The position numbers and the translations under genes are program-made. The notes under the pieces were generated by a model, which was given only the letters and a program-made list of their open reading frames with translations, was not told the origin of the DNA and did not search any database. Shown here one piece after another: positions 1 to 7,003 of a stretch of DNA of 39,547 nt; the first letter of the stretch is position 1; each line of letters starts with the position of its first letter. This DNA is from Candidatus Poribacteria bacterium. GTDB taxonomy: Bacteria > Poribacteria > WGA-4E > WGA-3G. The stretch is taken from positions 1-39,547 of the forward strand of contig JAAXHI010000125.1 of assembly GCA_012270875.1 (NCBI GenBank), in the 5' to 3' direction.

Positions 1-21
1 ACTTATTTTCGGGATCTACTA

Positions 22-191
22 TATAACCCAAGTTGCCACTTTTTTATTTACATAGCACCCCTACGGGGTGCAGTGCCTTGAATGTCCAATTTTCTATAGA
101 CATAATACCCCTACGGGGTATAAAGAGAGAATTTTCCTTGAAAAATCTATGTTTAAACGTCCAAGACCTATTGGGTAGCAACTTGGGTTAT
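22..191. repeat. MITE-like element, copy A
   Basis: About 170 bp bounded by imperfect inverted repeats (AACCCAAGTTGCCACT at the left, GTAGCAACTTGGGTTAT ending at 191). It holds two short palindromes, GCACCCCTACGGGGTGC (55-71) and TACCCCTACGGGGTA (106-120). Its left half matches the reverse complement of the neighbouring element (193-356) over most of its length. It has no transposase gene, so it is a non-autonomous repeat by appearance. Family not recognised. Confidence 0.7.
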
Positions 192-192
192 T

Positions 193-356
193 ATAACCCA
201 AGTTGCTACTAACGATTTTTGGAGGTTCTAACACCGTTTTGCTGTCCCTTTCTTCACCCCGTAGGGGTGCTATATCTATAGAAGAGGGTATATTCAGGCG
301 ACTGCACCCCGTAGGGGTGCTATGTGTATAAATAAGTGGCAACTTGCGTTATTATA
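193..356. repeat. MITE-like element, copy B (inverted)
   Basis: Inverted relative of the element at 22-191. It carries CACCCCGTAGGGGTG (255-269) and GCACCCCGTAGGGGTGC (304-320), and its outer end reads AGTGGCAACTTGCGTTAT (335-352). The junction between the copies (175-209) is a perfect palindrome of two 17-nt arms around one base, so the pair could form a large cruciform or RNA hairpin. An 82-codon open frame on the minus strand (94-342) runs across both copies and is probably not a gene. Confidence 0.7.
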
Positions 357-359
357 ATG

Positions 360-382
360 GGGTGAGGATTTGTACCTCACCC
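360..382 (+). other. Short hairpin GGTGAGG/CCTCACC
   Basis: A 7-8 bp perfect stem (GGGTGAGG with CCTCACCC) around a short loop just outside the MITE-like pair. There is no T-run after it, so a terminator role is not supported. Confidence 0.4.
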
Positions 383-419
383 ATAGGTTCAATTTTAGAA
401 AAAACGGCATTGTGGTATC

Positions 420-545
420 GTAGGTTGGGTTGAACGAATTCCGCCAAACGCCTGAAAAGCCATAGAAAAATAAGGTTTTCCATAGATGTTACGTCAAACA
501 GAAATCGAGTGAAACCCAACGCCTTTGCGGTTCAACCCAACCTAC
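420..545. repeat. Small element with 16-bp terminal inverted repeats
   Basis: Perfect inverted repeats GTAGGTTGGGTTGAAC (420-435) and its complement (530-545) bound about 126 bp without a gene. Internal ends carry GAACGAATTCCG and CGAGTGAAACCCAACG. Ends of the form TAGGTTGGGTTGA are familiar from small repeats in several bacterial phyla. It is non-coding and ends 34 bp before the WD40 gene start. Confidence 0.65.
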
Positions 546-579
546 TGAAGTTGTAAATTGACACTTATGGTGAGGTTTT

Positions 580-1641
580 GTGCTTGACTTTTCTTATCTT
601 GGTCTCATGAAAAATTTGTTTATCTCTTTTCTGTTTAATTTGTTATTATGTTTATCAGTTCAAGGCGCGACATTAGAACTCGCTTTTCAACTCGGCGAGA
701 CGCAGCCGCCACGATTGGACAAATTACTCCCAGATGTTGCGCGGCAAATGGTTTTTAATAACGATAGCACGAAGTTAATAGCAAAAGGGATGGGTGGCAC
801 CGTAGTGGAATGGGATCTCCAAACCCGACAGAAACGCGAGATCGGCGACATCCACGAGAAGCGGTGGTTTGCTTATTCCACTGGAACCGACCAGTTGTTA
901 GTCCGAAAAGCGGATGACAATATTACGCTCCTTTCGCTGAAAAATGACCGTGAAACATTGTTGACGCATGGGCAATATGAAAGCGGGAGTCTGTCTGCCG
1001 ATGGCACACTCGCTGTGTTGTCGAAAGGTGATAGTGAAGTTGAGGTTTGGCGACTTGACAAGCAAGGTCCAAAAACTGTAGAAACTGAGAGATCCGCCCA
1101 AAAATTGAAAACGTTTCTGACAGATCTCCCCGTTAGGAACGGTCTTACGCTTTCTAATGACGGTCAATTTATAGCGGCAGCCGAGGGAAGTTACAGAGAC
1201 GGAGAGGGGCATCGGACTGTCATTGAGATTTGGGACACAACGGTTGAAAATCCTATCCAAGTCCTCAATACTGGTGAGATTTTGGGGGTCTGGAACGTGC
1301 TGTTTTCACCCGATGCAACGATGTTGGCTGTTGACACGCAGCAGAACGCGCAATCCGGCATTCGCGTCTGGGAAATTAAAACCGGTAGAAAACTTCTCAC
1401 CAAATCCGGGTTTGAAGCGTACTGGACACGCGCACTCGCCTTTTCACCGAGCAGTAAACACCTTGTATCAGGCGATGAAGCGAGTCATCTTCGGGTCTGG
1501 GACATTTCCGAAGGCGGATCGGTAATTTGGGAGACCTATCCGACAGGCATTCAAGCGTTAGCCTTCTCGCCGAGCGGCGACTATTTGGCAGTGGCATTGT
1601 GGGACGCAACAATTCAGGTGCTATATTGGAGGGAAGAATGA
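580..1641 (+). CDS. Secreted WD40-repeat beta-propeller protein
   Basis: 353 aa. The N-terminus is hydrophobic (residues 10-30, ending VQGA), consistent with a signal peptide and export. Seven WD40-like blades can be followed at about residues 53-82, 96-120, 136-150, 178-200, 238-266, 284-310 and 324-351, with endings such as IEIWD, IRVWE and LRVWD. This fits one seven-bladed propeller acting as a protein-interaction scaffold; no catalytic motif is seen. The GTG start at 580 is preceded by GGTGAGG. An in-frame ATG at 607 gives a cleaner signal peptide (MKNLFISF...) but lacks a clear ribosome site. The 3' end overlaps the next gene by four bases (ATGA), so the two are probably co-translated. 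The binding partner cannot be inferred. Confidence 0.85.
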   Translation: MLDFSYLGLMKNLFISFLFNLLLCLSVQGATLELAFQLGETQPPRLDKLLPDVARQMVFNNDSTKLIAKGMGGTVVEWDLQTRQKREIGDIHEKRWFAYSTGTDQLLVRKADDNITLLSLKNDRETLLTHGQYESGSLSADGTLAVLSKGDSEVEVWRLDKQGPKTVETERSAQKLKTFLTDLPVRNGLTLSNDGQFIAAAEGSYRDGEGHRTVIEIWDTTVENPIQVLNTGEILGVWNVLFSPDATMLAVDTQQNAQSGIRVWEIKTGRKLLTKSGFEAYWTRALAFSPSSKHLVSGDEASHLRVWDISEGGSVIWETYPTGIQALAFSPSGDYLAVALWDATIQVLYWREE

Positions 1642-2159
1642 TGAGTGATGAGAAAAATTTAGAAGAAGGATCTTATATTGATGCAAAAGGACGCACGCGT
1701 TGGCATGAAAACGATAGGCTTTCACTAAAACTCTTGGAGCTCCATACTTTCCTGATTATTGACGACTATCCGGAGGACCACGCAACGCGCTATCCGTGGT
1801 TGGCGCATTATATCTCTCGGTTTCCTGAACCGATGTCAGATTTAATTGCCCAAGGTCGATTGATAGAGGAGCTTCCGGGTGCTGGTGAAGTCATGGCGAA
1901 AATCATTGAGGATTTACTGGAGACTGGCACTACCGAGAAACTGGAGGAGTTCGCCGGTGATACGCCACGGACCGTTGTAGAACTCGTGCCTATCCCTGGG
2001 ATGGGTGCCAAAACAATTAAACGGTTGTATCAAGAGGTCGGTGTGGATAGCCTCGTCTCGCTCCGTGCAGCGATTGATGAAGGGAGACTTAAGGGTTTCA
2101 AAGGCATTGGTAAAAAGACTTTGGAGAAAATTGAGGCATATCTTGATGAATGGCTCTAA
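1638..2159 (+). CDS. Stand-alone PolX-type helix-hairpin-helix protein, paralog 1
   Basis: 173 aa. The sequence resembles the N-terminal 8-kDa/HhH region of family X DNA polymerases. HhH hairpins appear at residues 79-83 (LPGAG), 119-123 (IPGMG) and 154-161 (FKGIGKKT). The nucleotidyltransferase, thumb and PHP exonuclease domains of a complete PolX (about 570 aa) are absent. The likely activity is non-sequence-specific DNA binding; a polymerase function is not supported. Start chosen at ATG 1638 because GGAGGG lies just upstream and it overlaps the WD40 stop; ATG 1641 is equally possible. An upstream open frame to 1527 is a shadow. A colinear 173-aa paralog lies at 5509-6030. Confidence 0.85.
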   Translation: MMSDEKNLEEGSYIDAKGRTRWHENDRLSLKLLELHTFLIIDDYPEDHATRYPWLAHYISRFPEPMSDLIAQGRLIEELPGAGEVMAKIIEDLLETGTTEKLEEFAGDTPRTVVELVPIPGMGAKTIKRLYQEVGVDSLVSLRAAIDEGRLKGFKGIGKKTLEKIEAYLDEWL

Positions 2160-2205
2160 GTTGATTTTTTGACGGCTTTTGAGATGTATGATATGCTTTT
2201 AAAAG

Positions 2206-3249
2206 TTGATGGGGCGCGCCTTACTCATAACAATGCCCCAAAAAAAATACACACAACGGGTATCTGTGGAGTTGACGGATATGCGGGATAATAAGGTACA
2301 GTTTGCGGTCGTCAGAGAAGACCCGATGGTAGAGGCGGAGTTGGTTCGGTTGACAAAAGCCAACAACGTCCTATTGATTGCTTCTGGTGGGTGTACTGCC
2401 TTAACACTACAGGCACTGTTTCCAGACTTGCATATCACTTTAGTCGACTTTAATCCGGCGCAGTTAGAACGGGTCCGAGAAAAAATGCGCGCCTTGCGAG
2501 AGACCGATACTGCAACACGACATCGGAAATTTAATATTGGCACCAGCGATCCAAGCGGACTCAATCAGAGCGGTAACTTTGAGTCGCTGTTCCGGGGTCT
2601 ACGAGCGTTCATCTTTGATCTGGTCGCTGACGAAACGGAAATCCGCAGGTTGTTTGAAGAGAAAGGGCGGCTTGCGCGTGTTTCAGAGATCCTCTTCTCA
2701 AGCAAGTATTGGTCAGTGGCGTTTGATCTCTACTTTAGCGACTCCCTTCTCAATGCGATGTTTGGTCCAGATGCCACACAGCACGCTGAAACTGGGAGTT
2801 ATCCGCGTTACTTTCAGCGGTTATTTGAAAAAGGGTTGACATCCGCGGAGGCGTTTGATAATTATTTTCTCCACCACGTATTTCTGGGATACTATCTCCA
2901 ACGTCCTGCAAGTCTACCTTACTATCTCTTAGCACCGCCTGCCGATTATCGTTTTCAGATGGTCGAAGGTACGCTGGATCAAGTGCCGGAGCTGCAACGT
3001 TTCGATCTAATATCTCTCTCCAACATCATGGATTGGATGCCGTTAACTGAGATTACCTCGCTGATGCGTCATCTTCAAAATGAGATGAAGCCTGATGCTA
3101 CTGTTCTGTATCGCCAACTCAATAATTACACCGACCTTTCAACGGACTTCGGTGATTCATTCGAGTTCAATCAGGCATTGGGGGTCCGGTTCCAAGAAAT
3201 TGAGCGTAGTCTGTTTTATTCCAGCGTTTATGTCGGAAAAAGGAGATGA
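2206..3249 (+). CDS. BtaA-like (DUF3419) 3-amino-3-carboxypropyl transferase
   Basis: 347 aa. DUF3419 hallmarks are visible: a Rossmann SAM-binding turn SGGCTAL (residues 60-66), VDFNPAQ (80-86) and LSNIMDW (about 271-277). In the family, BtaA moves the 3-amino-3-carboxypropyl group of S-adenosylmethionine to diacylglycerol in betaine-lipid synthesis; other members act on unknown acceptors. No BtaB-type N-methyltransferase is adjacent, so a betaine-lipid role is not supported here. Instead the next two genes, 6 and 17 nt downstream, encode a di-iron oxidase-like protein and a GNAT. Start is uncertain: TTG 2206, ATG 2209 or ATG 2233; none has a strong ribosome site. The substrate is unknown. 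Confidence 0.8.
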   Translation: MMGRALLITMPQKKYTQRVSVELTDMRDNKVQFAVVREDPMVEAELVRLTKANNVLLIASGGCTALTLQALFPDLHITLVDFNPAQLERVREKMRALRETDTATRHRKFNIGTSDPSGLNQSGNFESLFRGLRAFIFDLVADETEIRRLFEEKGRLARVSEILFSSKYWSVAFDLYFSDSLLNAMFGPDATQHAETGSYPRYFQRLFEKGLTSAEAFDNYFLHHVFLGYYLQRPASLPYYLLAPPADYRFQMVEGTLDQVPELQRFDLISLSNIMDWMPLTEITSLMRHLQNEMKPDATVLYRQLNNYTDLSTDFGDSFEFNQALGVRFQEIERSLFYSSVYVGKRR

Positions 3250-3255
3250 GCGCCA

Positions 3256-3969
3256 GTGAACGCAAGCATTGACAACATCCTGAAAGAGACGAATGTCCGG
3301 ACGAATCCATATTTTGCATCTTTGCGCGACGGTGCTTTTGCGTTCGATGATTTTGTCGAAACACAAATCCAATTCTATTTTGCCGTCGTGTTCTTCAATC
3401 GTCCGATGGCAGCCCTCGCCGCCAAGATCCCGACATCAGAATTGCGCTTAGAAGTCATTCGCAATGTTTGGGAGGAACACGGTGAAGGCAATACGTCGCT
3501 GATGCATGAGAAAACGTTTCTTGCGTTTCTCGACCGGTTAGCTGACATTAAACCCGAAGATATTGAAGAACGGGCAATGTGGCCCGAAGTCCGCGCCTTT
3601 AATACCGTGCTTGTCGGTGCTTGTGTGATGGATGAATACTTGATCGGTGCGGGTGTTATGGGAATCATTGAGCGGATGTTTTCAGACATCGCAAGTTGGA
3701 TCGGTGAAGAGGTCGTGCGTCACGGCTGGATCCCTGTGGAGAAACTGATTCACTATAATCTCCATGAAGACCTGGATATTAAACATGCGGACGATTTTTT
3801 TGATGTGCTCCGTCCGGCGTGGGAGGCGGATGTCGAAAACAGGTACTATATTGAACAAGGATTGCGTCTCGGTGCGTGCGTCTTCAGTTCGCTGTATGAA
3901 GGACTTTACAAGGCACGAAAACGTCGCATCTATCGCGAGGTACGCGGACCGCATACACGGGCATCGTAG
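3256..3969 (+). CDS. Heme-oxygenase-like di-iron oxidase (CADD/TenA-fold)
   Basis: 237 aa, all-helical. The metal-ligand pattern of heme-oxygenase-like di-iron oxidases is present: EEHG (73-76), a Glu on a middle helix (E139), and HxxxDxxH at H170, D174 and H177, the spacing found in CADD. The first-helix ligand is less clear (Q37/Q39 region). Known relatives oxidise small amines, amino acids or fatty acids, or act in cofactor synthesis. Starts at GTG 3256 behind AGGAG (3241-3245); the ATG at 3245 is out of frame. Six nucleotides separate it from the DUF3419 gene and it lies 17 nt before the GNAT gene, so the three are almost certainly one operon. A PqqC/TenA role is less likely because no matching pathway gene is nearby. 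Confidence 0.8.
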   Translation: MNASIDNILKETNVRTNPYFASLRDGAFAFDDFVETQIQFYFAVVFFNRPMAALAAKIPTSELRLEVIRNVWEEHGEGNTSLMHEKTFLAFLDRLADIKPEDIEERAMWPEVRAFNTVLVGACVMDEYLIGAGVMGIIERMFSDIASWIGEEVVRHGWIPVEKLIHYNLHEDLDIKHADDFFDVLRPAWEADVENRYYIEQGLRLGACVFSSLYEGLYKARKRRIYREVRGPHTRAS

Positions 3970-3986
3970 CAGCATTGAGGAGTCAA

Positions 3987-4808
3987 ATGCGGATAAACCG
4001 TTCTTTGAATATCCGAGAATTACATTGTGAAGAGTGGCAAGTTTTCCAATCACGGGTCGCGGACTTGGAAAAAGGAACAAGCTATCCGTTGGGTGAAGAC
4101 CGGTTTGAGATTGATCACGGTGCGGATTATTTTGCTTTCTTTACGCGTCTGGGGCAGCTCCACTACTACGTGGTACTCGACGGAGAACGGGTGGTAGCGG
4201 TAGCCGCTGCGATCTTGCGTAGTGTGCCACCAGCGAGTCGTGAAAAGCCAAAATCGGTCTGGTATCTGTGTGACTTAAAAGTCCACCCCGAATACCGCGG
4301 ACGCTATCTGCCAGCCTCAATATTCACGCGTGCCTTTCCGAAACTCTATCCTCGCTGCGCTCGCGGATATGCCGTCTCTATGGATGCAGACACGGAACGT
4401 CCGAACCGCGTTGCGCTCATGCTAAAGCGTTTTCGACTCGCGCCGATGTCGATCGCAACACAGTTAGGGATTGTTTCTTTGGATGCTAAACAGATGCAAG
4501 AAACCGAACCTGTTTTACGAGAACATTTTGGGCCCGTCTCTTACTTGTCGTTGGCAGGGAAAAAAGACATCATTCTGCAAAGCACCGGTACCCCGATGCC
4601 GCTGTTGCACGTTCAGTTCGGTCCGTGTGCGGCGCAAGGGTTCCCCGAGCCGCTTGAGGGTTATATCCACATGTTCTGTGTTTCGGTAGACCATCCACTG
4701 CTTGAAGTGCTGAGGCATCAAAGGATTTATCCGTCAGCCACAGCCACAGTTATCCATCATCGTATGGAGAAGTGGGACTGGAGTTTCATCCTCACCAGCG
4801 ACATCTAA
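3987..4808 (+). CDS. GNAT-family N-acetyltransferase
   Basis: 273 aa. The acetyl-CoA-binding core is seen in the WYLCDLKVHPEYRGR segment (beta4, then a V/R-x-x-G/R-like pyrophosphate loop). The C-terminal half (about 150 residues) is not recognised and may hold a second degenerate GNAT-like fold. Start chosen at ATG 3987 because GAGGAG lies five bases upstream; a TTG at 3975 would add four residues. It is the last gene of the DUF3419/di-iron/GNAT operon, so it may acylate the product or an intermediate. The acceptor is unknown. Confidence 0.75.
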   Translation: MRINRSLNIRELHCEEWQVFQSRVADLEKGTSYPLGEDRFEIDHGADYFAFFTRLGQLHYYVVLDGERVVAVAAAILRSVPPASREKPKSVWYLCDLKVHPEYRGRYLPASIFTRAFPKLYPRCARGYAVSMDADTERPNRVALMLKRFRLAPMSIATQLGIVSLDAKQMQETEPVLREHFGPVSYLSLAGKKDIILQSTGTPMPLLHVQFGPCAAQGFPEPLEGYIHMFCVSVDHPLLEVLRHQRIYPSATATVIHHRMEKWDWSFILTSDI

Positions 4809-5023
4809 CGTTGTTTAACCGCAAGGAAAATTTATAGTAAAATCCGAAAATAAGTTTACACTTGCCATATCAACTTTAAGAAAACCCGGCTCGTAGTTGC
4901 GCAATTCTGCGGCGTACTCGCCCAAATGCGAGGTGCATTATTGCGCTCTTATAGGTTCACAGTTTGCACTACCATACGAGTGTATAGGTTTACGGAATCT
5001 ACTAAAAAAGGAAAAGTAAAAAA

Positions 5024-5491
5024 ATGGCAAGAAGATCACTCACTGATGGTGAAATGGTTGATGGCAAAAAGCACGGATATTGGATTACCTATTACGCGAA
5101 TGGCAATAAGCGGAGCGAAGGTAACTACATTCAGGGTAAGAAGGACGGTCCTTGGATCACTTACCACAAAAATGGAAACAAGGCAGGTGAAGCCTCCTTC
5201 CGCGACGACAAATACGAAGGTCCCTGCATAACCTACCATGAAAACGGGAACCTCAGATCCACGGGGTCTTATCCGAAACATGTGGGTAAATCCTACGACG
5301 GGAAAAAGGAAGGTCCGTTTTACGGGTACGAAGAGGATGGCAAAACGGTGTGGCACATCGTAACCTACAAAAAGGGCGGTGCTCGTGCGAAACCGGATGA
5401 ATATCCGCAGGGTGTCTGCGGCGTTTGCGGCGAAGGGAGACGTTTGGCGTGGGGTGATACCTGTCCGAAATGCGGCGCAGAGTTGGATTAG
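5024..5491 (+). CDS. MORN_2 (YwqK-like) repeat protein with C-terminal zinc ribbon, paralog 1
   Basis: 155 aa. Four MORN_2-type repeats follow a G-K-K-x-G-x-W/F-x-x-Y-x-x-N-G-N pattern at about residues 14-35, 38-59, 61-83 and 93-117. A C-terminal zinc ribbon follows: CGVC at 132-135 and CPKC at 147-150. MORN_2 repeats occur in YwqK-family antitoxins, but no toxin candidate is next to it, so that function is not claimed. There is no signal peptide, so it is probably cytoplasmic. The start ATG follows AAAGGAAAAG. A near-identical-length paralog is at 8744-9211. A PolX-N module starts 17 nt downstream. A frame at 4926-5231 is its shadow. Confidence 0.85.
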   Translation: MARRSLTDGEMVDGKKHGYWITYYANGNKRSEGNYIQGKKDGPWITYHKNGNKAGEASFRDDKYEGPCITYHENGNLRSTGSYPKHVGKSYDGKKEGPFYGYEEDGKTVWHIVTYKKGGARAKPDEYPQGVCGVCGEGRRLAWGDTCPKCGAELD

Positions 5492-5508
5492 CATAGGATG
5501 GAGGTAAT

Positions 5509-6030
5509 ATGAAAAGTAAAAATGCATTAGGTGAAGGCTTAATTGAAGCAGCAGACCGTAGTGATACTTTCGCACTGACCAACGATGAAATTGCGAAGAA
5601 ACTAATGGAACTCCACACGATTCTGATTGTCGCCGACTACCCAGAAGACCACGCAGCGCGCTACCCTCGCTTAGCATATACAATTTCTCGCATGGAGGCA
5701 TCTGTAGCGGAACTGGTCGCTCAAGGACGGTTGAAAGAGGAGATTCCAGGTGTTGGAGACATAGTTGCTACGATTATCACTGAATACGTTGAAAGCGGAA
5801 CGTGCTCGAAATTACAGGAATACGCAAGTGATGTCCCACAGACAATTGTTGAACTTATACCTATCCCCGGACTTGGTCCTAAAACAATTAAACTTCTGTA
5901 TCAGGCGGTAGGTGTTGACAGTCTCCTATCACTCCGAACGGCAATCGATGCGGGTAAGTTGAAAGGTGTCAAAGGCATCGGTAAGAAAACGATAGAGAAT
6001 TTCGAGAAATACCTTGATGCGAATTTGTAG
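5509..6030 (+). CDS. Stand-alone PolX-type helix-hairpin-helix protein, paralog 2
   Basis: 173 aa, aligning without visible gaps to the protein at 1638-2159. The hairpins sit at the same positions: IPGVG 79-83, IPGLG 119-123, VKGIGKKT 154-161. Like its paralog it is only the N-terminal DNA-binding portion of a family X polymerase, with no polymerase or PHP domain. The start ATG is backed by GGAGGT a few bases upstream. It follows the MORN_2 gene by 17 nt, so they are probably one transcript. The most conserved block (PEDHAxRYP, then the HhH pair) suggests a retained DNA-binding role. Confidence 0.85.
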   Translation: MKSKNALGEGLIEAADRSDTFALTNDEIAKKLMELHTILIVADYPEDHAARYPRLAYTISRMEASVAELVAQGRLKEEIPGVGDIVATIITEYVESGTCSKLQEYASDVPQTIVELIPIPGLGPKTIKLLYQAVGVDSLLSLRTAIDAGKLKGVKGIGKKTIENFEKYLDANL

Positions 6031-6128
6031 CAGATATTCCTAACAAGCGGACAGGCATTCCTATTCTATGCGAGAGGTGAATAGTTCTGTGGGATTATAC
6101 AATTTTCATAGCATACAATTGCACAATG

Positions 6129-6137
6129 TGGTATAAT
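6129..6137 (+). promoter_or_regulatory. Extended -10 promoter
   Basis: TGG immediately before TATAAT (6132-6137) gives an extended -10 element. The -35 region 17 nt upstream (TAGCAT) is weak. It sits about 100 bp before the small membrane protein gene and just before a structured leader. Confidence 0.5.
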
Positions 6138-6153
6138 TGAAGTGTCCAGTTGT

Positions 6154-6195
6154 GGGTGGCACTGCTACGAGCAGCACACGCTGTTTCTGCCACCC
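6154..6195 (+). other. Structured 5' leader (nested stem-loops)
   Basis: An 8-bp outer stem, GGGTGGCA (6154-6161) with TGCCACCC (6188-6195), encloses an inner hairpin CTGCT-ACG-AGCAG (6162-6174). It lies between a promoter-like -10 and the gene at 6241. No known riboswitch class is recognised. Confidence 0.45.
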
Positions 6196-6240
6196 TCTCA
6201 CCATTGCAGGGGGATAAAACAAACTGGCACTGGAAACCTC

Positions 6241-6582
6241 ATGAAAACGATACTCGCCCTCTCGATACTCTTTTCTGCGATCGCTTTGCCAACTCTTGGT
6301 GAGTTGACCGTCGATGACATCGAGAAAATTGACGAAAAGATCCGAGCGTCCGAAGACCGTACACAAAAGCACGTCACGCAACAAATAGAGAGCCTAAAAA
6401 CACCCGTGGCGTGGCTTATAGGCATCCTTGTCGCGCTGATAGCACTCATAGGCGTGCCATTAGTTGCCTTGACAATCATGATCGGCTGGCGAAGCATAAA
6501 AGACAACTCACAAGAAAAAATCAATCAAGAACTCCGAGAAGAAATCGAAGCACTGAAGCAACAGCAGATTGTCCGACCCTAA
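6241..6582 (+). CDS. Small exported membrane protein with coiled-coil ends
   Basis: 113 aa. Residues 1-20 look like a signal peptide (MKTILALSIL...LPTLG). A charged helical segment (22-53) leads to one long hydrophobic helix (about 56-83), followed by a charged coiled-coil-like tail (90-110). This suggests a single-pass inner-membrane protein with helical domains on both sides. Start chosen at ATG 6241 for the signal peptide; an open frame to 6142 would place the structured leader inside the coding region. No family recognised and no clear ribosome site. Function unknown. Confidence 0.65.
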   Translation: MKTILALSILFSAIALPTLGELTVDDIEKIDEKIRASEDRTQKHVTQQIESLKTPVAWLIGILVALIALIGVPLVALTIMIGWRSIKDNSQEKINQELREEIEALKQQQIVRP

Positions 6583-6608
6583 CGAACGTCAGACAGTGAT
6601 ATTTTTTT

Positions 6609-7003
6609 ATGAAATGGTATCAAATGCAGTGGGCGCAGAAGTATTGGCGGAAAGCAGCGAGGGAACGTTATCGTCTGTATCTGAAATCCGATGCGTGGAA
6701 AACAAAGCGAAAAGCCGTTCTACAAGCGGCTTGATTCCGATGCCGTCGGTGTGGTGCGCCTGCGACAGAAGTACATCACGAGACATACAAACGCATCTAC
6801 AACGAACGGATGTCAGATCTAACGGCACTATGTAACAAATGCCATGAGGCAGCGCATTCAACGAGAATCCGAATCCCTGACCAAGACCCACCCCCAAAAA
6901 ACGAACAACGCAAGGATTATCGCAGACGCACGGCGAAAACAAAAAACAGGTTGCACGCCGCGGATACAGCCTTATTCACCAAAAGCGAAGGAGCAGAACA
7001 ACT
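6609..7003 (+). pseudogene. HNH endonuclease interrupted by an in-frame TGA
   Basis: Reading from ATG 6609 gives 41 codons (ending LQAA), then TGA at 6732-6734. The same frame continues as FRCRRCG...TEVHHETY...DLTALCNKCHEAAH, a complete HNH zinc-finger nuclease core with two CxxC pairs and the HH catalytic motif. Relatives usually have Gly or Asn at the stop position, so GGA-to-TGA is the simplest change. The downstream frame stays open to 7196, past the next gene start at 7004, suggesting a second disruption near the 3' end. HNH genes of this type are common in phages and mobile DNA. Function is probably lost, or only the C-terminal HNH half (from ATG 6810) is made. Confidence 0.65.

Noticed and set aside
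94-342. 82-codon minus-strand frame across the MITE-like pair
   Set aside because: It runs through inverted repeats and palindromes on both copies, has no recognisable product, and no ribosome site.
2206-3249. Betaine-lipid synthesis (BtaA/BtaB)
   Set aside because: No N-methyltransferase (BtaB) lies nearby and the operon partners differ; only the acp-transferase fold is supported.
4926-5231. 101-codon frame overlapping the first MORN_2 gene
   Set aside because: It is a different frame of a clearly recognised gene with a good ribosome site at 5024.
5024-5491. YwqK-type antitoxin of a toxin-antitoxin pair
   Set aside because: Only repeat-level similarity; no toxin candidate is adjacent, and the neighbour is a HhH DNA-binding protein.
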